Notes: generated from the sequence alone by a model not told the origin. DNA of 64,000 bases from Dolomedes plantarius (GCA_907164885.2 OU015490.1:19690613-19754612); one strand, 5' to 3'. Numbered from the stretch's first letter, positions 22,153 through 35,762 are shown. Made by a program: numbers and translations.

Positions 22153-24496
22153 GAAAAAAGTGCTGTGCATGGGAATATTTTGTAGCCTAGCACATGACAG
22201 GGGTACTGTTTGGCTCGTCTTTGAAATAATTTCCTTGCATAGTAAGCTTTTCAACCCAACTGTTCATTTTTTATGATCCATCCATGAGATAAGTAGTGAG
22301 AACATACTGACATGCATTGTCAGCAAAACAGTGTATATATTTATCTCTATGACAGGCTCTGCTATGCATCCCATTTTGGTCCTTTTACATAGTCTTGTAC
22401 TTACACAAACTATATTTTGCTTCATTTTGTTTGGCTGTCCGAAGAATGTTTCATTGTAAGAAAAATTATTTTGATTTTCATTGGTAATTATTAACAGATG
22501 TTTTTTGATAAGCAGTGGTGAACAAAATCAATATTGATATGTTTTTAAAAAAATAGGATGGAAGTATTATTTTTATGGATTTTAAATATTTTTATAGTGT
22601 GATTGTAAAAGTTCTAGACTATGACTTGTGACAAATATTTTATGGTAAAATATTTTTACAGCCAAAATCTTAAGAAAGAAGATGAAAAAAAAAGTGGACA
22701 GTTTGCTTCAACTTTTATGTTTGTGTGAAAGATTTTATTTGATGGTTGAGTAGTTAAAATTTTAACTCTTTGCAATGATAATGAATGCCTTGACAAGTAT
22801 TCAGAAGTGTCAATCATTTTTGTCACCCATAAGTATTGTTACAAAGGGTTGTTAAATTTTTATATGGGTATGGTGGGAGGGGACAAAAAAGAGGTTTGGG
22901 GTCTAAATTTCTTAACTATATGCAAGAATATGATCTGTGATCAATTTTTTGGGTAACTAATGTTTGGATGATTATAAAAATTGTCTCCTCTTGTATAGGT
23001 GGAAAGCTATTTTGTTTGGCTGAGTTTAGCACATATGTATATAAATTTCCTTTGTAGTGGTAAGTAGATTTTAAAACCTTCATTTTATACTGAACATAAT
23101 TTCTCATTGAAGCATTATAGGCGTTAATTTTTTCATATACTTTTAGAATGAGTTTCATTATTAAGTTCAATTTTTCAAGTTTCTCTGTAGATTTGTATGT
23201 TTTATTGAGAAAATGAGTTTAGAGAAAATTGAAGTATATGTGTTTGAACTGGACTTAATCCCTCCTTGGAAAAATACTCATGAGTGATTTAAAATTTTTA
23301 CCCTTATATATTTATTATAGTTGCTCCATTTTAATTTTTTTTTTTTAAATCAAAAGACTAGCATTTAAATGCTCTTGGTTTTTATGGACTATGGAAATGC
23401 CAATCACTTCGAAGCTCCTCCAAAAATCATATTCATTATTGTCAGTACCTTTGTCATGACAGTTGACATTGTGTGGTTTTATCCCTCATATTTAAGCATT
23501 GATATGCATAAATTTTATTTATATAGACAGATGCACACATATCTACCCTGTGTACATTAAATAATTAGCTCAAATCTGTAACTTTTTTTCCTTATTTTTC
23601 TGTTATGCTTTTACATAGTGTTTCATTTTCTTGTTAACCTCTCATTTATATCATACACACAAAAAAGGAATAGATAGAAAGAGGAAAGATCTGCCAACTG
23701 GGGATAGGCTGAAAAGGAACACTCTCCTGTGTGTCCCCTGTTAATTTTCTCATTATTTCTTTCACGTGTACAAAAAATGTATAGAAAGGACAGGGACCCA
23801 CCAACAGAGATATGCCACCAAAGTGACCAGCAAGGTACCCCCCTCCCTTTAATTTAAAATATATACTCTATACATATAAATATACCATGCAGGCAAGCAT
23901 GAAATTATTTTTAAATTAAATGTTGGAAGAAATGTTTATGTGAAAGTACACTGCACTTCAGCAGCAATCAATGAGTGGGATGCTGAAAAATATGGACCAG
24001 AGATCCCCCAAACCTTGCCCCCCCCCCCCCCTTTTTTTCAATTTTCTTAAATAAATTCAAAAGTTGGTATCAAAATCCTTGGGATTAAGGGTTGACTTTA
24101 TAACCCACTTGTTAATGTACCACTTATGTCTTCATCCATATTTGGACAAAACTGATTTTTAACTATTCTGATTCTAGTAAAATCATTTGCTATCACAGCT
24201 CTAACTGAGTATTCATGGGTAATGCTAAGCATGCCTCTGCCTTAATTGCTTGCGCTACACACTGCAAAGTTATTAGCTAGTGAGGCTTTAGTTTGTTAAG
24301 TCATGGAGTAGATTTACTCATTTTTTCACCATTTTTATGAATATTTACCAAAAATTATTACTTGTACTTCAGTACATATACCCCAAAATCCATAGAAACA
24401 CCAGAATTCAAAGAGCAATTGGCATCTCTGTAGTAGAATCAAAAATATCTTTGACAAACACATCAATGTCAGGAATTAATTTATATATCATAATTG

Positions 24497-24660
24497 TTGG
24501 TCGGGCACTGGCATTTGGTACCAGTCTGTGGGTTCGAGTCCCATTATTGGCATGGATGTTTGTAGCCATTCGGAATCGGCTTTAAGCAGTAGGGTCTGGT
24601 CTCATTAGCCCTTATGTAGCAAAAAATGACCATAGCACTCTCAATCAATCATCATAATTA
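24497..24660 (+). mobile_element. tRNA-derived SINE copy 2
   Basis: Contains a good tRNA-type B box, GGTTCGAGTCC, at 24531-24541 preceded by an A-box-like TGGTCGGGCACTGG. The body (GCATGGATGTTTGTAGCC, GGAATCGGCTTTAAGCAG) recurs at 25455-25560 and 15030-15150. The arrangement is that of a tRNA-derived SINE, with no cloverleaf intact. Confidence 0.65.
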
Positions 24661-24896
24661 TTGTGGTGTTGAACACCCCCAAAATTGGGCCTTAATCTAC
24701 AAATGGATGTTTCTGTAGAATATTAATGTGTCTGGATATTTAGATTTACATTTTGAAATGACATAATGCATCAGTATGCCAAGATTCTCTATATGTGTGT
24801 GTGTGTGTGTGCATGCATGCATGCATATGTATATGTATGTGTGTAATTTAAGAGTAGGTATACATGTGAGAATATATGCAAGTATGGGTATATAAA

Positions 24897-25069
24897 CAGT
24901 GAAATCTTGATCTATCGTTCTTCAAGGGACCGACTGAACTGAACGATAAATGTGGGAAAATAATAGATGCGGGAACATAACAAAGCAATATGATCGTCAG
25001 GAGTGGCTGAAATAAACTACACATATGGAAAAACAATAATTCAGGGAACGATCAATTGAGATTCCACTG
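24897..25069. mobile_element. Pogo/Tigger-type MITE copy 2
   Basis: Ends CAGTGAAATCTTGATC and CAATTGAGATTCCACTG, with internal words (AACGATAAATG, ATAACAAAGCAATATGATCG) that are inverse matches to copies 1 and 3, so it is inserted the other way round. It lies between GT-rich microsatellites. Confidence 0.75.
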
Positions 25070-25077
25070 TATATGTA

Positions 25078-25085
25078 TATACATG

Positions 25086-25116
<31 letters not shown>

Positions 25117-25130
25117 GTATATATATATAT
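25078..25130. repeat. (GT)n/(AT)n microsatellite
   Basis: Runs of TG followed by TATATA next to the pogo-type MITE. Confidence 0.9.
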
Positions 25131-25454
25131 AATCAGTAAACTTAAATTTTAAGTATTAGTAATCACCCATCCAAGGCAGTCCATCAGTTGACCTCGTAAA
25201 TCATCAGTGCTAAAATGAAGCTATGGGGGAATTTTCCTGTGAGCATTTTCCTAATCCTGATTGGCAAATATGTTTCTATGTATTCTCTTTCTGGCTTTTC
25301 AAAAATCCTTCTATTTTAATAATTTTTTCAAAAAGCCATTTTAAATTTGTTGCATTAGATAGTATTAATTTTTAATGCCCTGTAAAAAATTACCAAAAAA
25401 ATTTTAATTTTAGAAACTATCCACTCTTTAATTAAATTCTTACACTAAAGTGTT

Positions 25455-25560
25455 CATGCTGTTGGCATGGATGTTTGTATCGGTTTGGAATCAGTTTTAA
25501 GCAATAGGTCCTGATCTAATGAGCTCTCTTATTGCAAGCCATAGTACTCTCAACCAATCA
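25455..25560 (+). mobile_element. SINE-like fragment copy 3
   Basis: Repeats the body of the SINE at 24497-24660: GGCATGGATGTTTGTATC, GGAATCAGTTTTAAGCAATA and CATAGTACTCTCAACCAATC. The tRNA-like head with the B box is missing. Confidence 0.55.
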
Positions 25561-25939
25561 AGATGTTTGTAGAGGAAAGTTCCCCATAGCTTAACATAGG
25601 GATTGCTGTGATGTGAACTATTTTGGCTCCTTAGTGGTACAAACCTGTAAAAGCAGTAAAGAGTTATACACCAGCCCATTAGCACTGTGAGATGATGTTG
25701 TATAAATTTCATCTCTGAATGATTTTTTACTGTTAGACCACCATAATAGGAAAGGATTTATTGATTTTATAAAAAGCTAGATGTGACCTTTCCAACCATT
25801 TGAAATAAAATCAGTAAGAAAATCATTCTGACTTATATTGACTTGCTGTTAGCTATTGTGTTCTAGTTGTGTTTTTCAGGACACATTTATATAATATTAA
25901 AACAGGCTCTGTTTCTTTCTTTTTTTATATATATATATA

Positions 25940-26095
25940 CAGTGGAATCTCGATCGATCATTTTAGAATCCATCGTTTTTCCATATGTGTTGTTCATATT
26001 ACCCAGTCCCAACGATCATATTGCTTTGTTATGTTTCTGCATTTATCGTTCATTTCAATCAGTCCCTTTAAAAACGATAGATCGAGATTTCACTG
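25940..26095. mobile_element. Pogo/Tigger-type MITE copy 3
   Basis: Ends CAGTGGAATCTCGATCGATC and GATCGAGATTTCACTG, preceded by TA. Same orientation and similar length to copy 1 at 8713-8853. Confidence 0.8.
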
Positions 26096-26111
26096 TGTAT
26101 ATATATATATG

Positions 26112-26233
26112 CAGGGCTAGATTTAAGGCGGAACGGCGTTCCGGTACCTCTCTTTATCAATAATTTGGAATACCCCCACACACACACCCAGAAGGTTACC
26201 GTTCCGGCACCTCTATTTCTAGAAATCTAGCAC

Positions 26234-26235
<2 letters not shown>
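26112..26235. mobile_element. Short hAT-like MITE
   Basis: Ends CAGGGCTAGATTTA and AGAAATCTAGCACTG are inverted copies. Internal GTTCCGGTACCTCT and GTTCCGGCACCTCT form a direct pair. It is inserted in an (AT)n tract, so a TSD cannot be judged. Confidence 0.55.

Positions 26236-26242
<7 letters not shown>

Positions 26243-26307
<65 letters not shown>
26243..26307. repeat. (AT)n microsatellite
   Basis: An uninterrupted alternating AT run of about 65 bases. Confidence 0.95.
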
Positions 26308-26311
<4 letters not shown>

Positions 26312-27330
26312 AGAAATGTACTTGTTTTCTAATTTTAGTCTAGATTTTAAATTAAATTACATTTTTGGGTTCCCCTCATTTCCCTATTAATTAAATATTG
26401 TATAATAAATATGATTTGACTTAAACATGCCTCCCTCATCTTTGAAAGAGCTAGGTTTTTTACTGTCTACTTATTTAATTTTGTGTTGTAGAGGTTATGT
26501 TTTTTATTATAGTATTTCCAATATCTAAATTTGCTAGGTGGGGTAAAAAAAATGTTTAACTACCATGTATATAGTGTATGGTTTTTACTTTTGTGGAAAT
26601 TATGTATGCTTTTATTTATGGTGTGACGAAAAGAATTTGGCATTTCTATGAATTCAATAATAACTGCATAAACAGAGCATATCAATTTTGTACCTTGTTA
26701 ATATTAAGTTTTATTCAAGGACCATGTGTTATTAAGAAAGAGCTTGTACTTTGCCTTCTTTGCAGTGTTACTTTTTAATACTGCACAAGGATGTTGTTAA
26801 AGAACTTTAAAAGTGATTATATTTTGGGCTGAATGAGAGATTTTTCTCTGTATATAGATTGGACTTATTTTGTTGTACATTGTTAATATCATCAGTATAA
26901 AAATTACAAGTTAATGTTCATGTAGAGACCTGAGATGTTAAATTTTACTGATTGTAAATAGACTGCTCCATTTCTCATCATACTATATCAAAGAAGTTGC
27001 TGTTGAACTAGGAAACAGATTTTAAAATTTCAAGTTACTGTTGTTTCAGTGTTTAAATTTTACTGAAACTTAGTGTATTTCAATTCTATTGTCCCCTCAA
27101 AATTGAAATAGATTTCTTATATGTCTGGTGCTGCAATTAGCTTCTTAAACCAGGCCAATTAACATTTTATTTGTTGCTAGTCTGTATACTGCCAGATTTC
27201 CTGTAGTGTTATAAAGTCTACCAAATTACTTTTTTAAAAAGGCTTTTTGCAAGTACTACCTATTCTGTGTGAGAAAAAAAAAAGTTGTGAATTGCTGGTT
27301 TTTCAATTGTATATGAGCCATATTGTTATA

Positions 27331-27336
27331 AATAAA
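27331..27336 (+). terminator. Candidate poly(A) signal
   Basis: AATAAA in TTATAAATAAAATTAAATTT, about 5.2 kb after the TAF4 stop. One of several possible 3' ends; usage cannot be told from sequence. Confidence 0.3.
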
Positions 27337-29670
27337 ATTAAATTTGAGGATTTAATTGACTATCTTAGCTGTCTGTAATTACATTGTTCTTGGTTTTATA
27401 AACCAGAATTCTTATAAGTGAAATTTTTTTATTTAGTAGTGTTGTAACATTGTAATTTTAGAGATACATAATGTAATGTCACCTTTTAGTTACGATTCTG
27501 TTTTATTATAATTATTTTAAAATCCTGCTCTTGCTGAATGAATTATGCTCTCTGTAATGTAGTTTTCTGTATTTTAAGAGCAGTCCAAGCAATAATTTTT
27601 GATAATTGTATTAATTCACTCATAGACATGATAGTGGAGTTGTATCACTTTCTTGCCTGCAAATACGATCCAAATTATATGCTTAGGATTTAACAGTATT
27701 TTTCAGATCTCTTTATCTGATACAGTCTGCAGTATTAAATATTACTATCTACAGAGTTCAGATCATGTGTTTATATTTCACACATGCATTATAAAAAAGA
27801 TAAAATCATGACATACATGGCTGTAATATCAAATGAAAACCTCAGTACTAAGAAAATTTAAATGTTCCTGAACTTATATATATGTATAGTATGCATATAC
27901 ATATTTAGATATTATATATATATATATACATACATACATACATACAATATGTTTAATGTTATCTTTTATTTATGAGAATTGAATGAATTGAGTAAAAGTA
28001 CTTGTCAAAATTTCTCCTTTGCTCGTTATATTTCATATATAAATGGCTTGAAAATATGTGCTGTGATTACTCTGTTACTTTGCATATTATCTTAAAAGCA
28101 GTGCTTTTGGACTGATACACCCTCAGCATTTTTAAAACTACTTAAAATGAATTAGTAACACTGGTAACTTGAAAGAAAAAATGTATAGAATTGCTTAATA
28201 TATTTTTATTTATTATATATATATATATATATAAGATTATTTATCAGACATTTTGTACAGTGCTTTATTGTAAGATATGATCATGGACTTTTGTTTTCCT
28301 GTTTGTTGCATTGAAAGAAATGTACATGTATAAAAACATATAAGAAAAGTACACCAGCCTTAATATCTATTCATTTGCCAGCATGATTATATAGTGTTCA
28401 TCTCTTGTTGGTTTTGATCGAGTGATTTGATGTTTATAGTTTTTCGTTAATGTAAGATATTGTTGCTGTATTTTAAACTCTTGCATAATTATCACTGCAT
28501 TATAATTTAATCTCTTTTTTTTATAATTTAATGTGGGCATTTTTCTTATTATTGAAAAGTTTGTCAGTATAATTTAACAATGTTAACGAAAATTTGAATT
28601 TATATAAAATATGCATACGTTGATAGAATGCATGTTCATCACGTTACATTTATTAAAATTTTGCAATTATATTTATTTGAAAAGTGTCATATTGATTCTC
28701 CCGTATTACAAGTTTTATGCCATATAATTAAAATTGTTTATTAGCCAATTTTGAATCCAATTGTTCAATATTGTGTTGATGACATAATATAAATTGTAAC
28801 CGGTGATTTGAAATTCTCCACTTGTGTTTAAATTCAGGATTGATGTGGTAATTGTATTGTATCTTATACTGCACTGGTTGCATTTAGTTTTGACAATTCT
28901 TTCTGCTAATGTTTTATTTATTTCAAACAATAATATAGTTTCATAATGATGTGTTTCAATCAGTGCAAATGTGTGTATGGAGTCCTAAGTTTTGTAATGG
29001 TTTTTGCCCTCCATTGAAATCTCTTAACATATTAAATCCTGTTTCAAATTAAATTTAACTATGTTTATTTTACTGTAATGCTGTAAAGATAGCTTTAATA
29101 ATTACAACCATAAAATGATGTTAAATGTTATTCTTTGACACACTACTTAAAATTTTATTAAATTTTAGATATCTCTTTAGAGCAAATTTCTTCATGTATG
29201 CATGGGTAATATTTGTTTAAAATCTATATCTTTCATGAAGAAATTTGTAATTTGAACTAAAGCAATAAGATAAATCTCTCCATCTGCTATTCCATTTCAC
29301 CTAATGTGAAAGAAATTATGTGTATTTGTTGTGTAACTGTTTAATTGCTGATTATACTGTTAAGGTTTCCCCCCCCCCCCTTAAAAGAATTACTAGAAAC
29401 GTAAGTTTTCACTCTCAACTAGTGATTATATCCTGAATAACTGAAGCTATTGAATGTGTTTTTACAGATTTATAAATTTATACTGTAAATACTCACCAGT
29501 ACCTTTCTCCATATCAAAATTGCCACAAATTATTTCATAAATTTGCTTTCATAGCATGTTTTGTTTGTGCATCAGTCAGACTTAAGTCTTGATCTTGGGC
29601 TCTTTTGGGGGTGTTTGTCAGTGGGTTGTACTCACTGAATTGTATGGAAGTTCATATTGAGTGAGAAAGC

Positions 29671-29676
29671 AATAAA
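29671..29676 (+). terminator. Candidate poly(A) signal
   Basis: AATAAA followed by a T-rich stretch, about 7.5 kb after the TAF4 stop. Confidence 0.25.
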
Positions 29677-30239
29677 CTCTTTTAATAGTTCCCTATTTTG
29701 AAGCTTTTATGGATCCTATTCCAGTTTTAAATATCTGAAACTCTTACAGTTGCTACTGACAGCAAGTGTTTGATTGAATTGTTTATTTTAGTGCTGTAAA
29801 AGTAAGATAAATTATCTGCGATAACATTTTTGTTTTGTAATGCCTCCAGAAATGGTCAACTTCACAGTATAATGATAATTTATTTAAATTTTTAGCTTAC
29901 TCTTTAATTTTTGTATATGGTAAATTTTGTATTTTCATAAGTATTTATTATTTACATATTTAAATTTTTAAATCTTCTCAAGTGAATCTATCAACTATGT
30001 TACAAATTTGCAACTATATTTTGTCAGAAGTAACTTTTTATCCCTCCACCTCCCTGAACAAAGTTTAATTCCTTTTAACCTACTAAATTGCTGCTCTGTT
30101 ACAGCTGAAGTTTGCTAACACCACTAGGTTAATCAGGTATACTAAATATTCCAGTATAGCTAAGTTATAGGTTTATACAGCAGTAATCATGTGAAAGAAA
30201 AATTTTAATTTTTTTTTATCTTTTTCTGCTGTATAATAT

Positions 30240-30241
<2 letters not shown>

Positions 30242-30294
<53 letters not shown>
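30242..30294. repeat. 53-base poly-T run
   Basis: An uninterrupted T run, equivalent to poly-A on the minus strand. No retroposed sequence is recognisable on either side. Confidence 0.95.
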
Positions 30295-30298
<4 letters not shown>

Positions 30299-31212
30299 GT
30301 TTCTTTAACATTATTGTTTCTAATGGCTTTCAGTTCTTTTTCTTTTCTTTTTTTTAATATTCTCATATCCCATATTTTGTAGCATAAAATCATTACATTA
30401 TATGAATAATAAATGTAGAATGCATTTATATTTGCTTTGTTTAGTCAGTTTTTGGCTAAACTTAGAGCACTTGATCATTGTTGTCTTGGCTTAACTTTGT
30501 TATAGGGAATTATGTCCAATTGAGTCATATAATATGAGTTATATATAATTGAGTTATATTATAGTTCATACAAAATTAAAGTTTTATTGTTGAAATTAAT
30601 CATATCTACCTATCTCTATCTCATTCTATACCCACTAGTTTTAATGATAACCCAAATTTTGATAGTGCTGTCAACTCAAATGATATTTTCGTACATTGAA
30701 TACTTGATTTACTAAATTGTGGCTTGTTAGTTCCAGCAATAATTTAAGCAAATTAATGTTTTTAGCTATAAAAGTGTGTATAATATTTATGTAAAATTAT
30801 TACCATCATTAGAATCAATGACTTCTCAGTTCTAATGGAATTTAAAGTTATATGTATCTAACTATGCAATTTTTTTCTCTACCAAGAATTCTGTGCAAGC
30901 ATTAGGTATGAAAATTTATGTAGTAAAATATTGTGTTAAATATTCATTATGCAAATATTTACAATTTCTGCTAGTTTAGCTTTGTAACATGTGTACACTG
31001 AACATACACTTTCTATTGAAAACATGAATTTGATGGCTGAAATCACTGTTAAAAGATTACTGTTAACCTCAGGTAATGTAACTGGAGTACAGGTCTATCC
31101 TGAAATCCCAATTATTCCTGATGATTAATGCATGAAAAACATAAGTAATAGTTATGAAGAGTTCAGTTAATTTAAAATTTCAACAAGCAAAAAAAATTAG
31201 GTCCATTTAGAT

Positions 31213-31506
31213 CAGTGGTTCCCAACCGGTGGTGCGGCACCACATACAAAACAGTTGCCAATTAAATGGGGATTTTGAAAGCAGTGTTCATTGAACTAGA
31301 TGTGCCGATTATGTCCAATGACTATCAGGTGTTAATTGAAATTTCTTAAAAGTTTCACATATTGTTTTATTATTAGAATGTGAGTACGTTAATCATGTAT
31401 CCCTTTTGCCTGAAGGATATTCTATACCCCCTGGAATGTTCTCCCTCTCAAGTTGGTTCAATTTCTGGCTAGTGGTCCGCAGACTTCTATAGGTTGGGAA
31501 CCACTA
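31213..31506. mobile_element. hAT-type MITE with 8-bp TSD
   Basis: A 294-bp element with ends CAGTGGTTCCCAACC and GGTTGGGAACCACTA, flanked by perfect ATTTAGAT at 31205-31212 and 31507-31514. Both the ends and the 8-bp TSD are typical of hAT. No coding frame. Confidence 0.9.
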
Positions 31507-33414
31507 ATTTAGATAATGTGCTTGGAAATCATATTTTTGTAAATTTTGTTTATATCTCCTTAGCTTTTAAGAAATTGCTGATTTCACATTGGGTAATGTG
31601 TCAATGCATAAAATTCAAATGGATAACCATAATAATAGTGAAAAGTTAAAACATGTGAGTAAGTACTCATGGTTACAATGACTAAAAAACCTGTGAGGCA
31701 TTGAAAAGGTCTTGTAGGGTTTAATATTGGTTCAGTAATGTGTTCACAATTAGCAGGTGAATGCTGTGAGTATTGCAGGAAAAAAATTATTTTATTAATT
31801 CTGAAATAATATCAATAAAATTTACGTTAAAATTTTTTATTATTTATACGTAATATATAAATTTGTTATTATTTATATGTCTACTAAATGATTTCACTTC
31901 ATATAATAAAAGCTTTGCATACCCTTTGATAAGCAAGCTCCAAAAGACTTCATTTCCGTAAAGGGTTAAAATAGACAGCTCTATGTGTTTTGTTACTGGA
32001 AAAGCCTAAAAGGAAGGAAAATTATACAATGCATTATGCAATTGCATTATTATTTCTCTAGTTAATACTCCAAATGTGAGAGCCTATATTTCAAGAAATT
32101 ATTTACCAAATCAGGGAGGCATGAATGGAATGCTATAGAATTTTAATAATTACAAGATAAAAAGAACTTTTTATATACCATGTTTTTAAATTTTCTGTTG
32201 AATCATATAAACTTGACAATTCTAGGTATTAATAAATTCTTTTTTAAAATTTTTTTTTATGAATTATCCCATCAACTTGAAAGAAAATGAAGTTAATTGG
32301 AAGTTTACTTGCGTTTAACTTTTTGTTCCTGGCCCGGCCGATAGATGGCTGCACCAGTCTACAAAACAAAATTAACTGAAAATGAATTCAATGTGCTTAA
32401 AGATGGCTAAAAGTATCAAAAGAATGCATTGTCATCATGTTCTGAGCTATTCTAAAAGTTTCAAATGTCTAGTGAGTCAGGAAGTTAGTTAAAAATCAAT
32501 TGCAAGATTTGTACTAGACAAACACACAAACAAGAAAGCGAGTTGATAAAAACATGGAAAAAAATAGAGTTAGAAAGCACATGAAGATTTGTCTTTGGGA
32601 AATCTGATGCAACATTTCTTCAAAGAAACAAAATACAATTTCTCAACTGTTTTCTTATCCTAAATGTAAAAGGACTGCTACTATGTTTATGCAAATCTAT
32701 AATTCTCTTTGTGGAAAACAAATGCACAAAATATTATAAAGAGATGAAACGAAAATAATAAGGGAAACTATTCTGAAAATGGTGTTGGTATAGAGTTTTT
32801 GCCTAATTTCAATTCATTAATGGATAGATAATTCCCAAATTATATTCAACCAGCTGTTGGCTAGCCATTTTGTTGCCCTTTAAGAGATATGCAATTCCTG
32901 AAGTTCAAGGTTTGAGGCTATGGTTTTGTAGTATTCTGAGCATGTAACATTAGTGAAATCCTCTTTTTGTAAGAAAGCTCCAGGAATGGCGATGACCCAC
33001 ATCCCTGAATTTCATTTAGGTGATCTTGTTTGAATCTAAGGTACAAAGAATTTATTGTGTGAACTTGCATTAGTGATTTTATTGTGTTATCTGGCATTTA
33101 TAACTATTACTGTGTTCATTCAAATTCAGTAGAATTTAAATGCATATAAAGATACTGCTACACACTTCTCCTATCAACAGTATCCTTAGGTATGAACTCA
33201 TTAGTAGTTGATTGCCTTTAAAGCATGGTACTAAAATCAAATTTTTCTTCTTTATATTAAAAAAATATTGTACTTTTATTAATTTTTTTAATTATAGTTT
33301 ATTAATGTCTTGTTAAATCTGTAGAAATTGTAATCTTGTCCAACAAAAATGAAATTTTTAATTCTAATTGATATGGAAAAAGTCAAATATTCTTTTACCC
33401 AATTAACTTCTTTG

Positions 33415-33600
33415 GCTTTCTTCCATTGTGTGGGCTTGGGTTTGAATCTCGGATAAGGCATGGATGTCCCCTCATAGGGAGCAGTGTTGGCTCACCTACA
33501 GGGTCCTCCCATTAAATAGTGGCCTTCAAATTCGCGGTGAGAATTGATCAATGTCCTCAGAACTAAGTACCTGCCGTGCTGAAAGAAAAACTCCCTTGGC
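33415..33600 (+). mobile_element. Possible tRNA-derived SINE, second family
   Basis: A B-box-like GGTTTGAATCTC at about 33449 is followed by CATGGATGTCCCCTC and a GC-richer body unlike the surroundings. The body differs from the SINE family at 24497. Only one copy is visible in this window. Confidence 0.4.
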
Positions 33601-34220
33601 TTTGAATTATTAGCTGTAAAAACCATATGGTGAATATATCTGAAGTAAACTGGATCTTTTAAACAGTCATGATTGGTTATTGTGTGTTTTAGTATAATAA
33701 ATACATGATAAATGTTGTTAATAATTGTTCATGATCAACCGGTTAATACATCCCAGACATTCTGTTTGTAAATTTCTGAAGATTGTTAAATATTTTGCAT
33801 TTTTGTTTGTATTATGATAGAATCGCATTGTGCTGTTTGGTTCCAAATTTTCAATTTTAGATCTAATTAATGATTGCCATGAAACGGATGTACAGTGAAA
33901 TAATGTTAAAGTATTACCTTTAATCTGTAATTGTTAAGAGACATTAACTACTAATTTTTGGATTTACGTCTAAAATGTAGTATATATTCATTTGAGTATT
34001 CTGTGTTAAGAATTATATGTTCCTGATGTGGGGAGCATAGATTTTATATTTTTAAATAGTAGAAATCTGTCAGGGATAGAAATGACCATTTTATATCCGA
34101 CTGGAATTTTCAATACTGTGTTCATGAAGATAAACAGTTTTTGGAGATAGCATTTTCTACTATAAATTTTCTATTAACTGATTTCTGATGCACTTGTAAG
34201 CAGTTTTATATGTGTATGTA

Positions 34221-34226
34221 AATAAA
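34221..34226 (+). terminator. Candidate poly(A) signal
   Basis: AATAAA followed by TCTATTTTTCTTAC, 12 kb after the TAF4 stop. A second AATAAA is at 35012. Neither can be assigned to a transcript from sequence alone. Confidence 0.2.
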
Positions 34227-35416
34227 TCTATTTTTCTTACATATAAATCTCATGATTTAATGACTCGAACTAATTAATGAGGTCTCATGGATAATGAAGG
34301 CGCCTGAAGTATTGTGAAAATATTTTACTATAAAACTGCTCCCATTGTACCCTTGGGCAGACGATAAGGAGTATTTCATTTAATCATATGCTTTGGTTTT
34401 TAATGAGTCATCAGAACGTTTTGCTGTCAGTATTTTTTGGGTTGTGGGTGATGATAGTTTTAAATCAATAATTGTCCTAATAAATTGTGCCTTAATCACC
34501 TCAAGATATAATGGCTTAAAATTTTCATCTCTTTATTCATTTATACTGTTAAACGCTCAGCTCATACCTTAGCATTTTTGTGTACCGACTAATCAACATT
34601 GTTTCAAAATATACACATTTCATTTATTTTTTAGGAACAAAGGAATCCTGTCGAATTATTTTGCAACCTCCATAAATTCTGTGTTTTGAAATTTTGATTT
34701 GTTCCTAACGAAATATGCAACAATGTGGGTGTAATGTGTTGAAATGTTGCACAGTTTTTATATTTATGCATTTATGTAAAGTTCATACATTTATCACGTG
34801 ATTGAATTGTAAATAATTATCATCTGTAACTGTTTTTTCCCTCTCTGCAATCATTAACTGTTTTCAGTTGTTTGCTACCATTGAAAATAAGCCCAATATC
34901 TAATGTAAATTCTCATTTTGTTTTAGAAGTTAGAGTATTTTATTTGAAATGTGTGTATATCATCCTGTTCAAATTTCAAGTCATTTGTCACACATCAAAT
35001 GTATGTGCAGAAATAAAAATTTATTATATATTACTTGCTTGTGTTTTCATTTTCCTTTAGTCATTAACATCTGCTGTTGGCCATTTGCTCAGCAATTACG
35101 GGAAATGGTAATCCAACCTTGGGAATGAGATTTTTAGAATTTTAGTTTGTTTGTTTTTCAATTTTTTGAAAATTCAATCAAAGTGGAATGTATATCAGGA
35201 ACATGGTAAATTTTAGTTCAAATAAATACTGGCTGATGTAATTAATTTATTGAAATATATATTTATAACAAATACCAGGATAGCATACATTAATAATAAG
35301 GTTTCAAAAATAACCTTGGGGTTCAACATAGTAATACGCTATATCAGTGGTTCTACTCCTTCCCGTGGCCGAGAGCCCATCGATGTTTTCAGTATCATCA
35401 ATGATCATTATTTACT

Positions 35417-35684
35417 TGTAGTGTTCCCGCTCCAATCTGCGAGAGGCGAACCACGTGACATCACTTCTTTCCCCCTTCTTTGGGGAGATGCGCGCTGTCA
35501 CGTGAGAGTCGAGGATAAATATCTCTCGCAGGTCGGACGCGCTATGCCGAGCGGCTTACTGAAATGTGTTGTCCGAATAAACGTGTTTAAAAAAGCCTTC
35601 TGATGGAGTATCTGCTTTGTGTCTAGTTCTAAAGAGGCACGACGAATTACAACATCGTCGATTCACCTTACCGGGACTATTATA
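35417..35684 (+). repeat. 5' LTR of Gypsy element
   Basis: Begins TGTAGTGTTCCC and ends CGGGACTATTATA. It has a TATA-like GATAAATA about 100 bp in and an AATAAA signal at 35576-35581, so promoter and polyadenylation signals lie inside the LTR as expected. Confidence 0.95.
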
Positions 35685-35685
35685 T

Positions 35686-35703
35686 TGGTGACCGGCCATC
35701 GAA
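35686..35703 (+). promoter_or_regulatory. Primer binding site
   Basis: TGGTGACCGGCCATCGAA follows the 5' LTR after one base. A TGG start is expected for pairing with the CCA end of a tRNA primer. The tRNA species was not identified. Confidence 0.6.
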
Positions 35704-35762
35704 CACAGCCTGCGCCTTCGAACTGCGTCATTGGACTTCCGCTTTCGTTTTCGCCAGCAACC

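Larger units (their letters stand above)
22153..35416. other. TAF4 3' UTR and downstream DNA, no gene seen
   Basis: About 13 kb after the TAF4 stop without a credible coding gene. The + strand is T-rich and rather uniform, with many AATAAA hexamers, so a long alternatively polyadenylated 3' UTR passing into intergenic DNA is likely. Where the transcript ends cannot be decided from sequence. Embedded items listed separately are three SINE-like fragments, two pogo-type MITEs, two hAT-type MITEs, microsatellites and a long poly-T. Confidence 0.5.

Noticed and set aside
24531..24541. tRNA gene at the B-box GGTTCGAGTCC
   Set aside because: No acceptor stem or cloverleaf can be built, and the surrounding body is repeated elsewhere, so it is a SINE head and not a tRNA gene.
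30205..30393. Lys-rich minus-strand ORF
   Set aside because: It is the translation of a 53-base poly-T run and has no other content.
34872..35060. 62-codon ORF before the Gypsy element
   Set aside because: Hydrophobic chance ORF in T-rich DNA without motifs, start context or neighbours.
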